From: Bradyrhizobium sp. BR13661
Lineage (GTDB): Bacteria; Pseudomonadota; Alphaproteobacteria; Rhizobiales; Xanthobacteraceae
Assembly: GCF_029892425.1 (NCBI RefSeq)
Contig: NZ_JARXWB010000027.1
Location: 47,088-111,087, forward strand
Length of the DNA stretch: 64,000 nucleotides
Direction: 5' to 3'
A program made the position numbers and the translations under genes. This document shows, one piece after another, positions 25,575-34,639 of this stretch (the stretch's first letter is position 1; each line of letters begins with the position of its first letter). The notes below the pieces were generated by a model, which was not told the DNA's origin, did not search any database, and was given only the letters and a program-made list of their open reading frames with translations.

Positions 25575-27461
25575 TTGCAAGATACCACGGCGACATTGGA
25601 GTCCTCGGAGGCGGGAGCTCATTCGGGCCACTTGGGACCCCTGATGCTGGGCGCGCTCGGCGTCGTCTATGGCGACATCGGCACCAGCCCGCTCTACACC
25701 ATGAAGACCGCGCTTGAATGGTCTGGCGGTGCGACGCCCGAGGCCGCCCTCGGCATGCTGTCGCTGATTGTCTGGACGCTCCTGATCACGACATCGCTCA
25801 AATATGTGGCCGTGGTGATGCGCACCGACAATGACGGGGAGGGTGGCATCCTCGCGCTGATGTCGCTGCTCGGAATCAAGCATGGCGAGCGGGTCGGCGT
25901 CATCGCCATCGGCTTGCTGGGGGCGGCGCTGCTCTATGGCGACGGCGCCATCACGCCGGCCATCTCGGTCTTGAGCGCGCTCGAGGGTCTCAAGGTCGCC
26001 GCGCCCGAGATTGCTCCCTATGTCGTCGTCCTGTCGACAATCATCCTGATCGGCCTGTTCGCTCTGCAGCCGCAAGGCACCGACAAGATCGGAAAGCTGT
26101 TCGGTCCCGTCATGATCATCTGGTTCGTGACGATCGGCGTTCTCGGGCTGGCGGGAATATGGAGCGATCCCGGCGTGCTCGTGGCGCTCGATCCCCGCTA
26201 TGGGCTCAGCTATCTCCTTCACCACGGTTTGGCCGGCTTCCTGGTGCTCGGCGCGATCTTCCTGTGCGCGACCGGTGCCGAGGCGCTTTATGCGGACATG
26301 GGGCATTTCGGGCCGCTGCCGATCCGCCTGGCCTGGTACGGGCTGGTCTTGCCCTGCCTGCTGCTCAACTATGCCGGCCAGACCGCGATGGTGATCGATG
26401 GCAGCGTCGCCCTGGGCGACAGCCCGTTCTATGCGCTCAGCCCGGCGTCGCTGCAATTGCCGCTGGTCGGGCTTGCCGCGCTCGCGACCATCATCGCCAG
26501 CCAGTCGATCATCAGCGGTGCGTTCTCGATGACCCGGCAGGCGATCCAGCTCGGTCTCTGTCCGCGCCTGCACATCGTCCAGACCTCGGCGGCCGGCTAC
26601 GGGCAGATCTATATCGGCTTCGTCAACTGGATGCTGATGCTGCTCACCCTCGGCCTGACCCTGGGCTTCCGCTCGTCGGACAACCTCGCCGCTGCTTTCG
26701 GCATTGCCGTCTCGCTCACGATGCTGTTGACCTCCATGCTGATGTTTCTTGCGATGCGAGAGATCTGGGGCTGGAGCCTCGCGCTGAGCCTGGCCGCGGC
26801 CGGCCTGTTCATCGTGGTCGATCTCAGCTTCGTCAGTGCCAACCTGATGAAGGTATTGGAGGGCGGTTGGTTTCCGCTGGTCGTTGCGGCGCTGATCTTC
26901 TTCCTGCTGTTCACCTGGCTGAAGGGGCGCGACGCGCTGCTGCACAAGCTCGAGCGCGATACGCTTCCTTTGGCCGACTTCATCAGGAGCGTCGGGAGCA
27001 AGTCACGCGTCTCCGGGACCGCGGTCTACATGACCAGCCGGCTCGACGTCGTCCCGGTGCCGCTGCTGCACAATCTCAAGCACAACAAGGTGCTGCACCA
27101 GCGCATCGTGCTCCTGCACGTCGTGACCGCAAATGTTCCGCGCGTGCCGGCGGACCGGCGGCTCGAGGTCTCCGATCTCGGCAGCCAATTCTACGCCATT
27201 GTCGTGCGCTACGGCTTTATGGAGCAGCCGGATATTCCGCGGGCGTTGGAGGCCTGCAAGGACAACGGGCTGCACTTCGACATGATGGACACGTCGTTCT
27301 TCGTCGGACGGGTCAAGATCATGACCGAGAAGAGTTCGCGGATGAGCGCGCTGCAGGGCCACGTCTTCGAGATCATGCACCGCAACGCGCTGGCTGCGAC
27401 CGAGTTCTTCCGCATCCCGCCCAACCGCGTCGTCGAGCTCGGTGGGCAGGTGGAGATCTAG
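25575..27461 (+). CDS. kup: Kup-family low-affinity potassium transporter
   Basis: This 628-residue protein starts at TTG 25575. The N-terminus carries the Kup hallmark GALGVVYGDIGTSPLYTMK, then about 12 membrane helices up to residue 455, including GAALLYGDGAITPAISVL. A cytoplasmic C-terminal domain (DFIRSVGSKSRVSGTAVYMT and onward) follows. It imports K+ coupled to protons. It is a single-gene unit. There is no ATG upstream that preserves the frame, so the TTG start is likely real. Confidence 0.95.
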   Translation: MQDTTATLESSEAGAHSGHLGPLMLGALGVVYGDIGTSPLYTMKTALEWSGGATPEAALGMLSLIVWTLLITTSLKYVAVVMRTDNDGEGGILALMSLLGIKHGERVGVIAIGLLGAALLYGDGAITPAISVLSALEGLKVAAPEIAPYVVVLSTIILIGLFALQPQGTDKIGKLFGPVMIIWFVTIGVLGLAGIWSDPGVLVALDPRYGLSYLLHHGLAGFLVLGAIFLCATGAEALYADMGHFGPLPIRLAWYGLVLPCLLLNYAGQTAMVIDGSVALGDSPFYALSPASLQLPLVGLAALATIIASQSIISGAFSMTRQAIQLGLCPRLHIVQTSAAGYGQIYIGFVNWMLMLLTLGLTLGFRSSDNLAAAFGIAVSLTMLLTSMLMFLAMREIWGWSLALSLAAAGLFIVVDLSFVSANLMKVLEGGWFPLVVAALIFFLLFTWLKGRDALLHKLERDTLPLADFIRSVGSKSRVSGTAVYMTSRLDVVPVPLLHNLKHNKVLHQRIVLLHVVTANVPRVPADRRLEVSDLGSQFYAIVVRYGFMEQPDIPRALEACKDNGLHFDMMDTSFFVGRVKIMTEKSSRMSALQGHVFEIMHRNALAATEFFRIPPNRVVELGGQVEI

Positions 27462-27643
27462 TCTGCCCTCGTTTTGATCGTTGGATCGCCATGCACATTG
27501 TTTCGGCATTTGCTAATTATTCTTGCGAATGCTGAAGATTGGGATCAGCATTGGAACCCGAGGGACAACACGACGCCGGAGAGAGTCGTCGAAATGCCCG
27601 AACCTCATCGGTTGCAGTTGTCTCGCTTCAGATGGAGGGTGCC

Positions 27644-27868
27644 ATGTCCAGGACTTTCGTTCTCGTTGGTACAACGCTCGCGATCGCTATTTCGCCGCTC
27701 TTGCTGGCTCAGCCAGCGTCGGCCGGAGCATCGGCCAGCGCACCGTCGAAATATGGCCAGAGCCACCAGGTCGTGGCGGCGCATCAGGTGCGACACTCGG
27801 TGAAGACCGATTACCCGATCACGGAGTATTCATCCTCCTCCGCGAAGACGACGTCGCCACGGAAGTAG
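27644..27868 (+). CDS. Small exported hypothetical protein (74 residues)
   Basis: ATG 27644 follows a strong GGAGGG site. A signal peptide (MSRTFVLVGTTLAIAISP, cleavage near PASA) precedes a short Ser/His-rich chain (SHQVVAAHQVRHSVKTDYPI) ending in basic residues. The frame is open further upstream to 27539, but that part lacks signal features. No family recognised. Confidence 0.6.
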   Translation: MSRTFVLVGTTLAIAISPLLLAQPASAGASASAPSKYGQSHQVVAAHQVRHSVKTDYPITEYSSSSAKTTSPRK

Positions 27869-27914
27869 TCTCGGCCGAGCGTCCGATTGATCGATTTGAG
27901 GTGATCGCTGGCCG

Positions 27915-28751
27915 TCAGTCGGCGTGCGTGCGCGCGGGTAGGTTGGCCTGATCGAGCGGGTTGTTCCGGCGGACGAGGTCACGTGCCGTCGGCAGCACGA
28001 TGGGAAGGAGGTCTTCGATCTCCTTTCTGGTCATGCCGGGCCGGATGTGCGGATCGTAGAGGACGTTGAGCAGCAGCTGGTCGTAGATATCGAAGAAGCC
28101 CATCTGGACGTCGTCATTGAACATGGTCCAGGGCACGGATGCGTCGTCGTTGATCGCTCCCAATCCCTGCAGCAATTCCTCATATGCGCAATCGTAGAAG
28201 GCGAAATCGCCGGCGTCGACAGGCAGGATCACCTCGGCCCGCCGAATGCGATAGGTGCCGTCCTTGGCGATGCCCGACAGGCATTGCGGATTGAGGGAAT
28301 GCTCGATCTGTCGGGCCCTCTCATTGCCAAAGCGGGCGCGAATGGTGGGCAGCAGGTCTCGTGCGCTCACCAGCGTCACGACGAAGTTGGCCCCCTTGCG
28401 ATCACCGGTTACTGCGATATCGAGATTATCAATGCGGTGGCGGATATCGGCGACGATGCCGCCGAGGGCAGCGGCGCGCTCGGGTGCGACTTTGCCGTCG
28501 ATGAAAATCCGCACCGGCTCTTCGAACTTGCGAATGCGGTTGGCGCGCACGCCAATCTGTAGCTCGGCGTTGAGCGCGATCTTGAAAAACCCATCGCGGA
28601 TTTCAGCGTCGCTGAATGTCCGCCGCTGTTCGGTGCGGCGGCTCGAAATGTCCGGATTTTCCGCGAATACCGGAATTGCGAAGGCAGTGAGTGACACCGC
28701 AGCACCAAGGCCTATCGCCAAAAGCCGGATCATCGTTCGTAGACGCCTCAT
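27915..28751 (-). CDS. DUF2927-type exported protein
   Basis: The start is ATG 28751, giving 278 residues. A signal peptide ends at AIPVFAE (about residue 30). The body matches the DUF2927 family pattern: FSDAEIRDGFFKIALNAE, IRKFEEPVRIFI and CLSGIAKDGTYRIRRAEVIL. A late DCAYEELLQGLGAINDD segment and RPGMTRKEIEDLLPIV resemble zincin-like proteins of this family. The family is often described as a putative periplasmic peptidase-like protein; the catalytic role is not established. The frame extends upstream to 28913 without signal features. Confidence 0.8.
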   Translation of the reverse strand: MRRLRTMIRLLAIGLGAAVSLTAFAIPVFAENPDISSRRTEQRRTFSDAEIRDGFFKIALNAELQIGVRANRIRKFEEPVRIFIDGKVAPERAAALGGIVADIRHRIDNLDIAVTGDRKGANFVVTLVSARDLLPTIRARFGNERARQIEHSLNPQCLSGIAKDGTYRIRRAEVILPVDAGDFAFYDCAYEELLQGLGAINDDASVPWTMFNDDVQMGFFDIYDQLLLNVLYDPHIRPGMTRKEIEDLLPIVLPTARDLVRRNNPLDQANLPARTHAD

Positions 28752-29038
28752 GAAATCGCGCCCGTTCCTCAAGCAAGACTCGTACCGATCGTCTCGGCCG
28801 TGTCCGCGCGCGACGGCGCGAGCTTTGGTCCAAGTATCTCCGAGAGGCGGGTAGGAATTCGAGGGGAGGCGGTCAACGATTGCATAGGCGCAGCATAAAT
28901 CCGGCGCGGCCAAGGTCGGATCAAACGTGATGGATATGATTTTGATATGGATGCTTCAATGAAACGATATGGATTTGCTATGTCCGGCCGGGCAAATGAT
29001 CCGCGACGCCCGTCGAACGATTTAGCAGGAACGGAACT

Positions 29039-29218
29039 TTGTCGCGCGAAAGACCCATCCTCATGGTGTGCCTGACCGTCGGTTTGTTCGTGACGGTCGA
29101 ACCTCCCGCGCTCGCGCAATCCGCCTCGCCGCCGGCGCAGGATGGCCTGCTGAGAAGCGGGCCGCCGACATGGGACGCCAATCGCGACGGCATTGGCTCC
29201 AGTCGAACCTGTCGTTAG
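29039..29218 (+). pseudogene. Short exported peptide, possible broken EF-hand protein
   Basis: From TTG 29039 (after AGGAACGG) the 59-codon frame gives a signal peptide (ILMVCLTVGLFVTVEPPALA) and then a short mature part with PPTWDANRDGIGSS, after which it stops. The WDANRDG piece looks like the first half of an EF-hand loop of the kind found in small rhizobial calcium-binding proteins, but the second half is missing. It may be a truncated gene at an island edge, or a genuine 59-residue peptide. Confidence 0.4.
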
Positions 29219-29643
29219 TATTCGTCGGCAAGATCGACTGGCGGTTTGCGTCGAGCGCGCTTCCGGCTTGGCTGCCCTTTCGCGGTCCTCACCACGAGAG
29301 CAATCCCTTCCTCGATTGCACGTGTCGAGTACTTACCTCCGAAAGGTTCGCGTTCCTTCAACACTTGATGGGCCGCTGTGCGCAGCGCCCCTCGTACAAT
29401 TGTTTCTATGCCTGCCGCATACTGAAATTCGAGATAGTCGATATTGGATTTGGTAGACGGTAGTTGGGCTTCAATGAGGCTGAGCGCTTGCCTTTCATCC
29501 TCGTGAGTAAGCAAGCAGTCGCTCAAAGCCACCAGCGCTTTCTGCGCGTCGACGAACTCGAGAGTGGCCTGCATAATTGGTGCAGCCGACGGACTACCGG
29601 CAACCGTCCTCAAAATTGCTGCTGCAAGATTGGCGAGTTTCAT
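29215..29643 (-). CDS. Hypothetical protein (142 residues) near tRNA-Lys
   Basis: A soluble helix-rich protein (ATLEFVDAQKALVALSDCLL, AALRTAAHQVLKE-like helices) with a basic tail (RKRARRKPPVDLADEY). No signal peptide. It ends against the short exported frame with a 4-nt overlap. The amino-acid composition is protein-like, but no family is recognised. The neighbourhood has lower GC and unassigned ORFs, consistent with accessory DNA. Confidence 0.5.
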   Translation of the reverse strand: MKLANLAAAILRTVAGSPSAAPIMQATLEFVDAQKALVALSDCLLTHEDERQALSLIEAQLPSTKSNIDYLEFQYAAGIETIVRGALRTAAHQVLKEREPFGGKYSTRAIEEGIALVVRTAKGQPSRKRARRKPPVDLADEY

Positions 29644-29798
29644 CGCGACTCGCTGTTTGGCCTGATTGATTTCGATGTCGCGGTCAGCGTTCGTGCTCGC
29701 CAGCCAACCTTAGGGCGGGTGGTTTCTCTCCTAGTTCACGGTTGGACACGCCAAGCTTCCAGATGTGCTCATTTGATTGCGGACTAAACGCTTGGCTC

Positions 29799-30194
29799 TT
29801 ATCGATCTGCGCTTGCGTTGAGCTCTTCGGGCGTAGGCAATTCGAACCGGGCACTTTCGAAGCCGACAATTTCGGCAACCCACGCAATCCGGACGTCGTG
29901 GATCGGATCCCTGCCGCGATTGTGAAAAACGTGGCAGGCCAAGATGTAGAGAAGTTCGCGACCGAAGTCCTCATCGGGCAGAGGTCCCCGACAGATGTGG
30001 GCCAGGGCCAACTCGAGTTCGCGAAAGCGGACATTGCTGCGCACCCAACGTCGTTGCGATGGACTGCCGACTCGATAGAGAAGCCTGATAATCCGCTTCG
30101 CGTGTTTGACAGCGGCAGGATCGCTGTTGTCGATTTTTACGAAGCGGGACCTGTTGTGCTTATAGGCGCTGGATTGTATATCTTGCGAAGTCAC
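29799..30194 (-). CDS. Hypothetical protein (131 residues) near tRNA-Lys
   Basis: Helix-rich and soluble, with the stretch RELELALAHICRGPLPDEDF and then GRELLYILACHVFHN. The plus strand also has an open frame here (29742-30236), and an intrinsic-terminator-like hairpin follows that frame at 30262. I prefer the minus-strand frame for its balanced composition. No family recognised. Confidence 0.45.
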   Translation of the reverse strand: MTSQDIQSSAYKHNRSRFVKIDNSDPAAVKHAKRIIRLLYRVGSPSQRRWVRSNVRFRELELALAHICRGPLPDEDFGRELLYILACHVFHNRGRDPIHDVRIAWVAEIVGFESARFELPTPEELNASADR

Positions 30195-30261
30195 TGCGGC
30201 ACTCCTAATGCCCAGTTGATCGGCGAGTCGGAGTAGTGTCCGCTCGGATGAAATGGATCTG

Positions 30262-30293
30262 GACCCCGCTGGTTGCCGCCATCGGGGTCTTTT
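30262..30293 (+). terminator. Terminator-like hairpin
   Basis: GACCCCG at 30262-30268 pairs with CGGGGTC at 30283-30289 (7 bp, 14-nt loop), followed by TTTT. It points along the plus strand, although no firm plus-strand gene ends just before it. Confidence 0.45.
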
Positions 30294-30493
30294 CCTTGTC
30301 AGGGTGGTCGTGGTGATCGCGCGGCTTTTCCACCTTGGGGGTGAGTGCCGTTCGCTGCGCTAAATCGAGCCGGCACCGCCAACAGGGAACGGACGCCGAA
30401 CCGAGTTTGTAGACATCCGGAGAAATTTGTAGACGAACACGCTCGCACTCCGATGCGAGCGATGAGGAATTGCTTGTCTTGCAGAGGCTTAAG

Positions 30494-30569
30494 TGGTGAG
30501 CGCGCTGGGGCTCGAACCCAGGACCCCGTGATTAAAAGTCACGTGCTCTACCGGCTGAGCTACGCGCTC
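30494..30569 (-). tRNA. tRNA-Lys (anticodon UUU)
   Basis: A 76-nt gene with CCA encoded. It has acceptor stem GAGCGCG/CGCGCTC, D arm GCTC/GAGC, anticodon stem CGTGA/TCACG with loop CTTTTAA (anticodon TTT) and T arm CTGGG-TTCGAGC-CCCAG. All stems pair fully. It is the only tRNA in the window. Confidence 0.97.
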
Positions 30570-30883
30570 CCATGGCCGCTGATGGCTTCAGATATTGCCA
30601 TCGTCTTCGGACATTCGAGAAGCATGTCTTGCCGCTGCGCACAGACTTGCGTCGCGGGGAAAACCGGCTGTTTCCGGATCATGCTTTCGGCCCGCGCTGT
30701 GTAGGGGGATGGGGCGCTGAGGTCAATAGCGGGCGTGGCTGCCAAAACACGCGGCAGGGGTAGGGATTATCTTGCTGTTTCCGGCGCTTACGCTGGGGTT
30801 TTGAACTGAATTGGCGGATCGTCATCCACGCCCAAGGGCCCCGTGTCTTTTAATCACGGGGTCTCAGGCGGCCGGCTCGGCCG
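30570..30883. other. Intergenic region between tRNA-Lys and the ndvB-like gene
   Basis: 314 bases. The part next to the tRNA should hold its promoter. Near the far end lies the anticodon-arm-like copy at 30842-30863, and at about 30867-30881 a short GC palindrome (CGGCCGAGCCGGCCG on the minus strand). No protein gene is evident. Confidence 0.5.
30842..30863 (+). repeat. Inverted partial copy of the tRNA-Lys anticodon arm
   Basis: 22 bases matching the tRNA-Lys anticodon arm and variable loop (tRNA bases at 30543-30522) at 21 of 22 positions, in opposite orientation and about 300 bases away. With its preceding bases it forms a CCCCGTG/CACGGGG hairpin just after the ndvB-like gene. Confidence 0.75.
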
Positions 30884-33550
30884 TCAGTTCGCCTCCTGAC
30901 GCACCTCGCTCGGCACCGGCTGCGCATTGCCTGGTGTCGGCAGGGCGACGGGGCGCAGGCCGATCAGCTCGGCGGTGCGGATCGCGCTGTCACGCCAGAA
31001 CTGGAACGAGTTGATGCGGCTGAGCTCGAGGATCGCGATCGCAACTGCCGCCAGGAACGGCAGGCTCTGCAGCACCAGCACGCCTGCGAAGATGTAGATC
31101 TCGGTGATCTGGCGGAAAGAGTTGGACGCGATCAGCACGCCGGCGCCGACCAGGAGCAGGGTGCCGATCACGGCTTCCCAGAACGCCTGGAACTCGATCG
31201 ACATCCTGGAGAGACCGCCCTTGGAAGTGCGCGCGAACGCGATGTGCTCGGTGATGAGGCCTTGGGCGACCGCGCGCGACACCGTCCATTGCACGCTCAT
31301 CGCCGCGATCATGGCGCCCAGCATCTGGCCGGGCTTGATCGCGACGCGGGCGCGGTACATCGACAGGAAGTGCGCGAGCGAGACGATGAAGGCGCCGATG
31401 ATCGGCAGCGTCAGGATCTTGTCGGGGATGGCGATGTCGGCGAAGGCGACGATCGGCACCCAGACGAGGTTGAGCAGCGCCACGACCACGCCGAGGCTTT
31501 CGGCACCCAACCAGTTGAGCCAGCCGAGGCCGTATTCGCGCTTCTGGTCGGGCGTCAGCCGGCTCTTGCCGGGCAGGAATTGGCGCCAATGCTTCTTCAC
31601 GATCTGCAGGCCGCCATAGGCCCAGCGGTGGCGCTGCTTCTTGAACGCCTCGTAGGTGTCCGGCAGCAGCCCTTTGCCGTAGCGGGTGTTGGTGTAGTGG
31701 GTGGTCCAGCCGAGCTCCTGGATCGCAAGGCCGAGGTCACTGTCCTCGCAGATCGTGTCGGATGACCAGCCGCCGGCCATGTCCATCGCGGCGCGGCGGA
31801 TCAGGCACATGGTGCCGTGCACGATCACGGCATTGAGCTCGTTGCGCTGGACCATGCCGATGTCGAAGAAGCCGGCATATTCGCCGTTCATGATGTAGTG
31901 CATGATCGACAAATCGCCGTCGCGATGCTCCTGCGGCGCCTGCACGAGGCCAACGCGCGGGTCGGCGAAAGCCGGCACGAGGTCCTTCAGCCAGTCGGGC
32001 TCGACGACGTAGTCTGCATCGAGGATGCCGATGATCTCGGCATCCACGGCCGTGCGGTCCATGGCGATGCGCAGTGCGCCGGCCTTGAAACCCTTTACCT
32101 TCTCGGCGTTGATGAACTTGAAGCGTTCACCGAGTGCGCGGCAATGATCCTGGATCGGCTGCCAGAACGCGGGATCCGGCGTGTTGTTGATGATGACCAC
32201 GCATTCGTAGTTCGGATAGTCGAGCCGCGACAGTGCATCGAGCGTCTGCTTCAGCATGTCGACCGGCTCGAAATAGGCGGGAATGTGGATCGAGACCTTT
32301 GGGTAGTAATTCTCGGGCACATCCGCGATCGGCTTGCCCTTGGTGAGCAGCCGCTGCGGCGGCCGGCCGAAGGCGACGGCCGCGATCTCGTCGATGCGGG
32401 CCATCGCAATGAGGACCAGAGGAACAAGGAGAATCATGCCGAGCGTCAGCGCGAAGGCCGAGCCGAAGATGAAATAGTGCCCGTTCCAGAACGCGAACAC
32501 GGTCGCAGCCCAGGCACCGACGCCGTTAGCGGTGGCCGACAGCAGGAACGCCTGTTTCGCGGTGGGTTGCTGCAGCCGCAGGATCGGCAGCGACAAGAGG
32601 ATGCCGACCAGCAGCGCGATCGTCATCAGCTTCCAATAGTCGGGGTTTTCGACCGGGCCGGTCCAGGCGAATTTCGGCTCGCGGCTGGCGTTGAGGATGC
32701 CCCAGTACGGACCGACGCCGCCTTCAAAATACTTCCAGGGCTGATCGATCGCTTCGACGATGTTGTATTCCATGCCGAGCGCTTCGGCGCGGCTGACGAA
32801 GTTGCGCAAGGTCAGCGCCTGCTGGAACGGACCGGGGTCGGCGTTGCGAAGATTGTAGCCGGCGCTCGGCCAGCCGAATTCGGCGATGACGATGCGCTTG
32901 CCCGGGAACTGGTTGCGCAACAGGTTGTAGCGGTCCACGGCCTGGTCGACGGCCTGGTCCGAACGGAAGTTTTCCCAATAGGGAAGAACGTGGGCGGCGA
33001 GGAAATCGACATTGGAGCCGAGGTCGGGATTGTCGCGCCAGATGTTCCAGATTTCGCCGGTGGTGACGGGCACGCGGACCGCGCTCTTCACCTTCTTGAT
33101 CATCTCGATGAGGTCTTCGACCTTTTGCTCACCGCGGTAGATCACCTCGTTGCCGACGACGACGCCGTTGACGTTGCTGTTCTTGCGGGCGAGCTCGATC
33201 GCGGCCTTGATCTCGCGCTCGTTACGGTCAGGGTCCTTGTCGATCCAGGCGCCGACCGTGACCTTCAGGCCGAACTCGGCGGCGATCGGTGGCACCAGTT
33301 CCACACCGCCCGTCGACGAATAGAGGCGGATCGCGCGCGTCATCGTCGACAGCGTCTTCAGGTCCGAGCGGATTTTCTCGATGCTCGGGATGTTGTCGAT
33401 GTCGGGATGGGCCGAGCCTTCGAACGGCGCGTAGGAGACGCTCGGCAACAGGCCCTTGAAATCAGGCGCGGGTTCCTTGTCGCGCAGGACTCCCCAGATG
33501 CCGGCGTGGAGCACGGACACGAGCAACAGAACGGCGGCGACAACGCGCAT
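30884..33550 (-). CDS. ndvB: NdvB-like beta-glucan synthase (GH17-GT2 fusion)
   Basis: This 888-residue membrane protein has an N-terminal anchor (about 3-22) and a GH17-like domain to about 300, with catalytic-type glutamates E135 (VVGNEV) and E224 (IAEFGWPS). Helices at about 306-325 and 337-383 follow, then a family 2 glycosyltransferase domain with IPAYFEP (from 422), DAD (510-512), ED (601-602) and QRHRW (638-642). More helices close the protein. This layout matches the Bradyrhizobium NdvB involved in beta-(1,3)-glucan synthesis from UDP-glucose for periplasmic cyclic glucans needed in osmoadaptation and symbiosis. The GH17 part may act as a transglycosylase. It is transcribed away from the second glucan gene. 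Confidence 0.9.
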   Translation of the reverse strand: MRVVAAVLLLVSVLHAGIWGVLRDKEPAPDFKGLLPSVSYAPFEGSAHPDIDNIPSIEKIRSDLKTLSTMTRAIRLYSSTGGVELVPPIAAEFGLKVTVGAWIDKDPDRNEREIKAAIELARKNSNVNGVVVGNEVIYRGEQKVEDLIEMIKKVKSAVRVPVTTGEIWNIWRDNPDLGSNVDFLAAHVLPYWENFRSDQAVDQAVDRYNLLRNQFPGKRIVIAEFGWPSAGYNLRNADPGPFQQALTLRNFVSRAEALGMEYNIVEAIDQPWKYFEGGVGPYWGILNASREPKFAWTGPVENPDYWKLMTIALLVGILLSLPILRLQQPTAKQAFLLSATANGVGAWAATVFAFWNGHYFIFGSAFALTLGMILLVPLVLIAMARIDEIAAVAFGRPPQRLLTKGKPIADVPENYYPKVSIHIPAYFEPVDMLKQTLDALSRLDYPNYECVVIINNTPDPAFWQPIQDHCRALGERFKFINAEKVKGFKAGALRIAMDRTAVDAEIIGILDADYVVEPDWLKDLVPAFADPRVGLVQAPQEHRDGDLSIMHYIMNGEYAGFFDIGMVQRNELNAVIVHGTMCLIRRAAMDMAGGWSSDTICEDSDLGLAIQELGWTTHYTNTRYGKGLLPDTYEAFKKQRHRWAYGGLQIVKKHWRQFLPGKSRLTPDQKREYGLGWLNWLGAESLGVVVALLNLVWVPIVAFADIAIPDKILTLPIIGAFIVSLAHFLSMYRARVAIKPGQMLGAMIAAMSVQWTVSRAVAQGLITEHIAFARTSKGGLSRMSIEFQAFWEAVIGTLLLVGAGVLIASNSFRQITEIYIFAGVLVLQSLPFLAAVAIAILELSRINSFQFWRDSAIRTAELIGLRPVALPTPGNAQPVPSEVRQEAN

Positions 33551-33766
33551 CGCGGCTAAACCAAAAGGGGCTGAAATGGCAGGGCTGCGGATCCGACCCC
33601 GAGATCCGACCGAGTCCGCGGCAAGTGGAGCATACCTCTGCCGCGCGGTTTCTCAACTGTCATGGCCTCATGTCCTTACGAGGGCATGGCCTTTTTGTTG
33701 GGAGCGCGGCAGTGCCAACCCCAGCTATCGCCGATCGTTCCTGAACGGCAGGTGAAACGATCGCGG

Positions 33767-34363
33767 TTATTTCTGGGGCGCGGGCGACGGGCTTGCCGCA
33801 GGCGCGGGGCTCGCGGCCGGCTGGGGTGGCTGCGAATTGCCGGTCGTGGGGGCCGGAGGCTGAGAGGCCGCGGCCGCCGCCTGTTGCGGCTGGGCGGCCG
33901 GATTGATCCAGCAGGCATGGACGCGACTGTCCAGGGTCTCGGCGACCTTGGGATCGATCTGGGCGCCGAAGCGGGTCAGGCAGCGGAACGCGGCCTGGAT
34001 GTGGCCGCCGGGGCAGCCGAAGCGGTCATAGAGGTCGAGATGGCGGAAAGCGGTATCGAGGTCATCCCGCCACATCAGCCGCACCACGCGCCGACCGAGC
34101 CAGACGCATTCGGGGTTACCTGCCGGGCCGTTGATGACCTGGGCGGCTTCGGCGAATTCGTCGGTGCGGCGCTGGTTCTGGGCGGCGTCTTTGGCGGCGG
34201 CGTCGGCGGGCTGGGCGGCGGCCTTGCCCTGGTCCGGGGTTGGCGTGCCGCTCTGGGCGGAGGCGCCACCCAGGCTGGTCAGGAGGACAAGGGAGGAAAC
34301 GGCCAACGAGGCGGCGAACTGCCGCAGGACCGCATTTCGTAACTCGAACACCCGTCGCCGCAT
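33767..34363 (-). CDS. Small exported ndv-locus protein (NdvD candidate)
   Basis: A 198-residue protein with a signal peptide (cleavage after ASA, about residue 36). The core contains four cysteines (PECVWLG, FGCPGGH, FRCLTR, HACWINP) that could form two disulfides, and the C-terminal tail is rich in Pro, Ala and Gln. It lies between the two glucan synthase genes, in the place where Bradyrhizobium carries a short beta-1,3/1,6-glucan biosynthesis protein, so it is probably that periplasmic partner. The assignment rests mostly on position and size. Confidence 0.75.
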   Translation of the reverse strand: MRRRVFELRNAVLRQFAASLAVSSLVLLTSLGGASAQSGTPTPDQGKAAAQPADAAAKDAAQNQRRTDEFAEAAQVINGPAGNPECVWLGRRVVRLMWRDDLDTAFRHLDLYDRFGCPGGHIQAAFRCLTRFGAQIDPKVAETLDSRVHACWINPAAQPQQAAAAASQPPAPTTGNSQPPQPAASPAPAASPSPAPQK

Positions 34364-34639
34364 GAATTCCCCAATGTCTCAGCCATCCGACCGCGGAGGA
34401 GGATCTCGCGGACGCCGGTCGTGATGGCGTCCAAATGGGTCTCCAATGCGGCGGAAATATCCCGCGGAATCCCATGACCTGTATTTGGATTTTTGTCCAG
34501 CAAAGTCACGATCCTAAGGCCCGGTCGAACGGCCGCAGCCCAATTCGTCGGGGAGAGGGCGTAGCCTGCCAGCGTCACCCCCCTTGGCAGATGGCGTGCG
34601 AGCAGGTAATCGACGGACCCTTCGCGGAGGACGGAACCG

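Noticed and set aside
25527..26945. Long minus-strand frame across kup
   Set aside because: Rich in Gln, Arg and His with no hydrophobic core, while kup on the other strand is unmistakable.
29742..30236. 164-codon plus-strand frame followed by a terminator-like hairpin
   Set aside because: The minus-strand frame over the same bases has a more natural composition; the hairpin alone was not enough. I keep this as the main alternative.
31817..33559. 580-codon plus-strand frame opposite the ndvB-like gene
   Set aside because: Antisense shadow; the opposite strand has GH17 and GT2 motifs in order.
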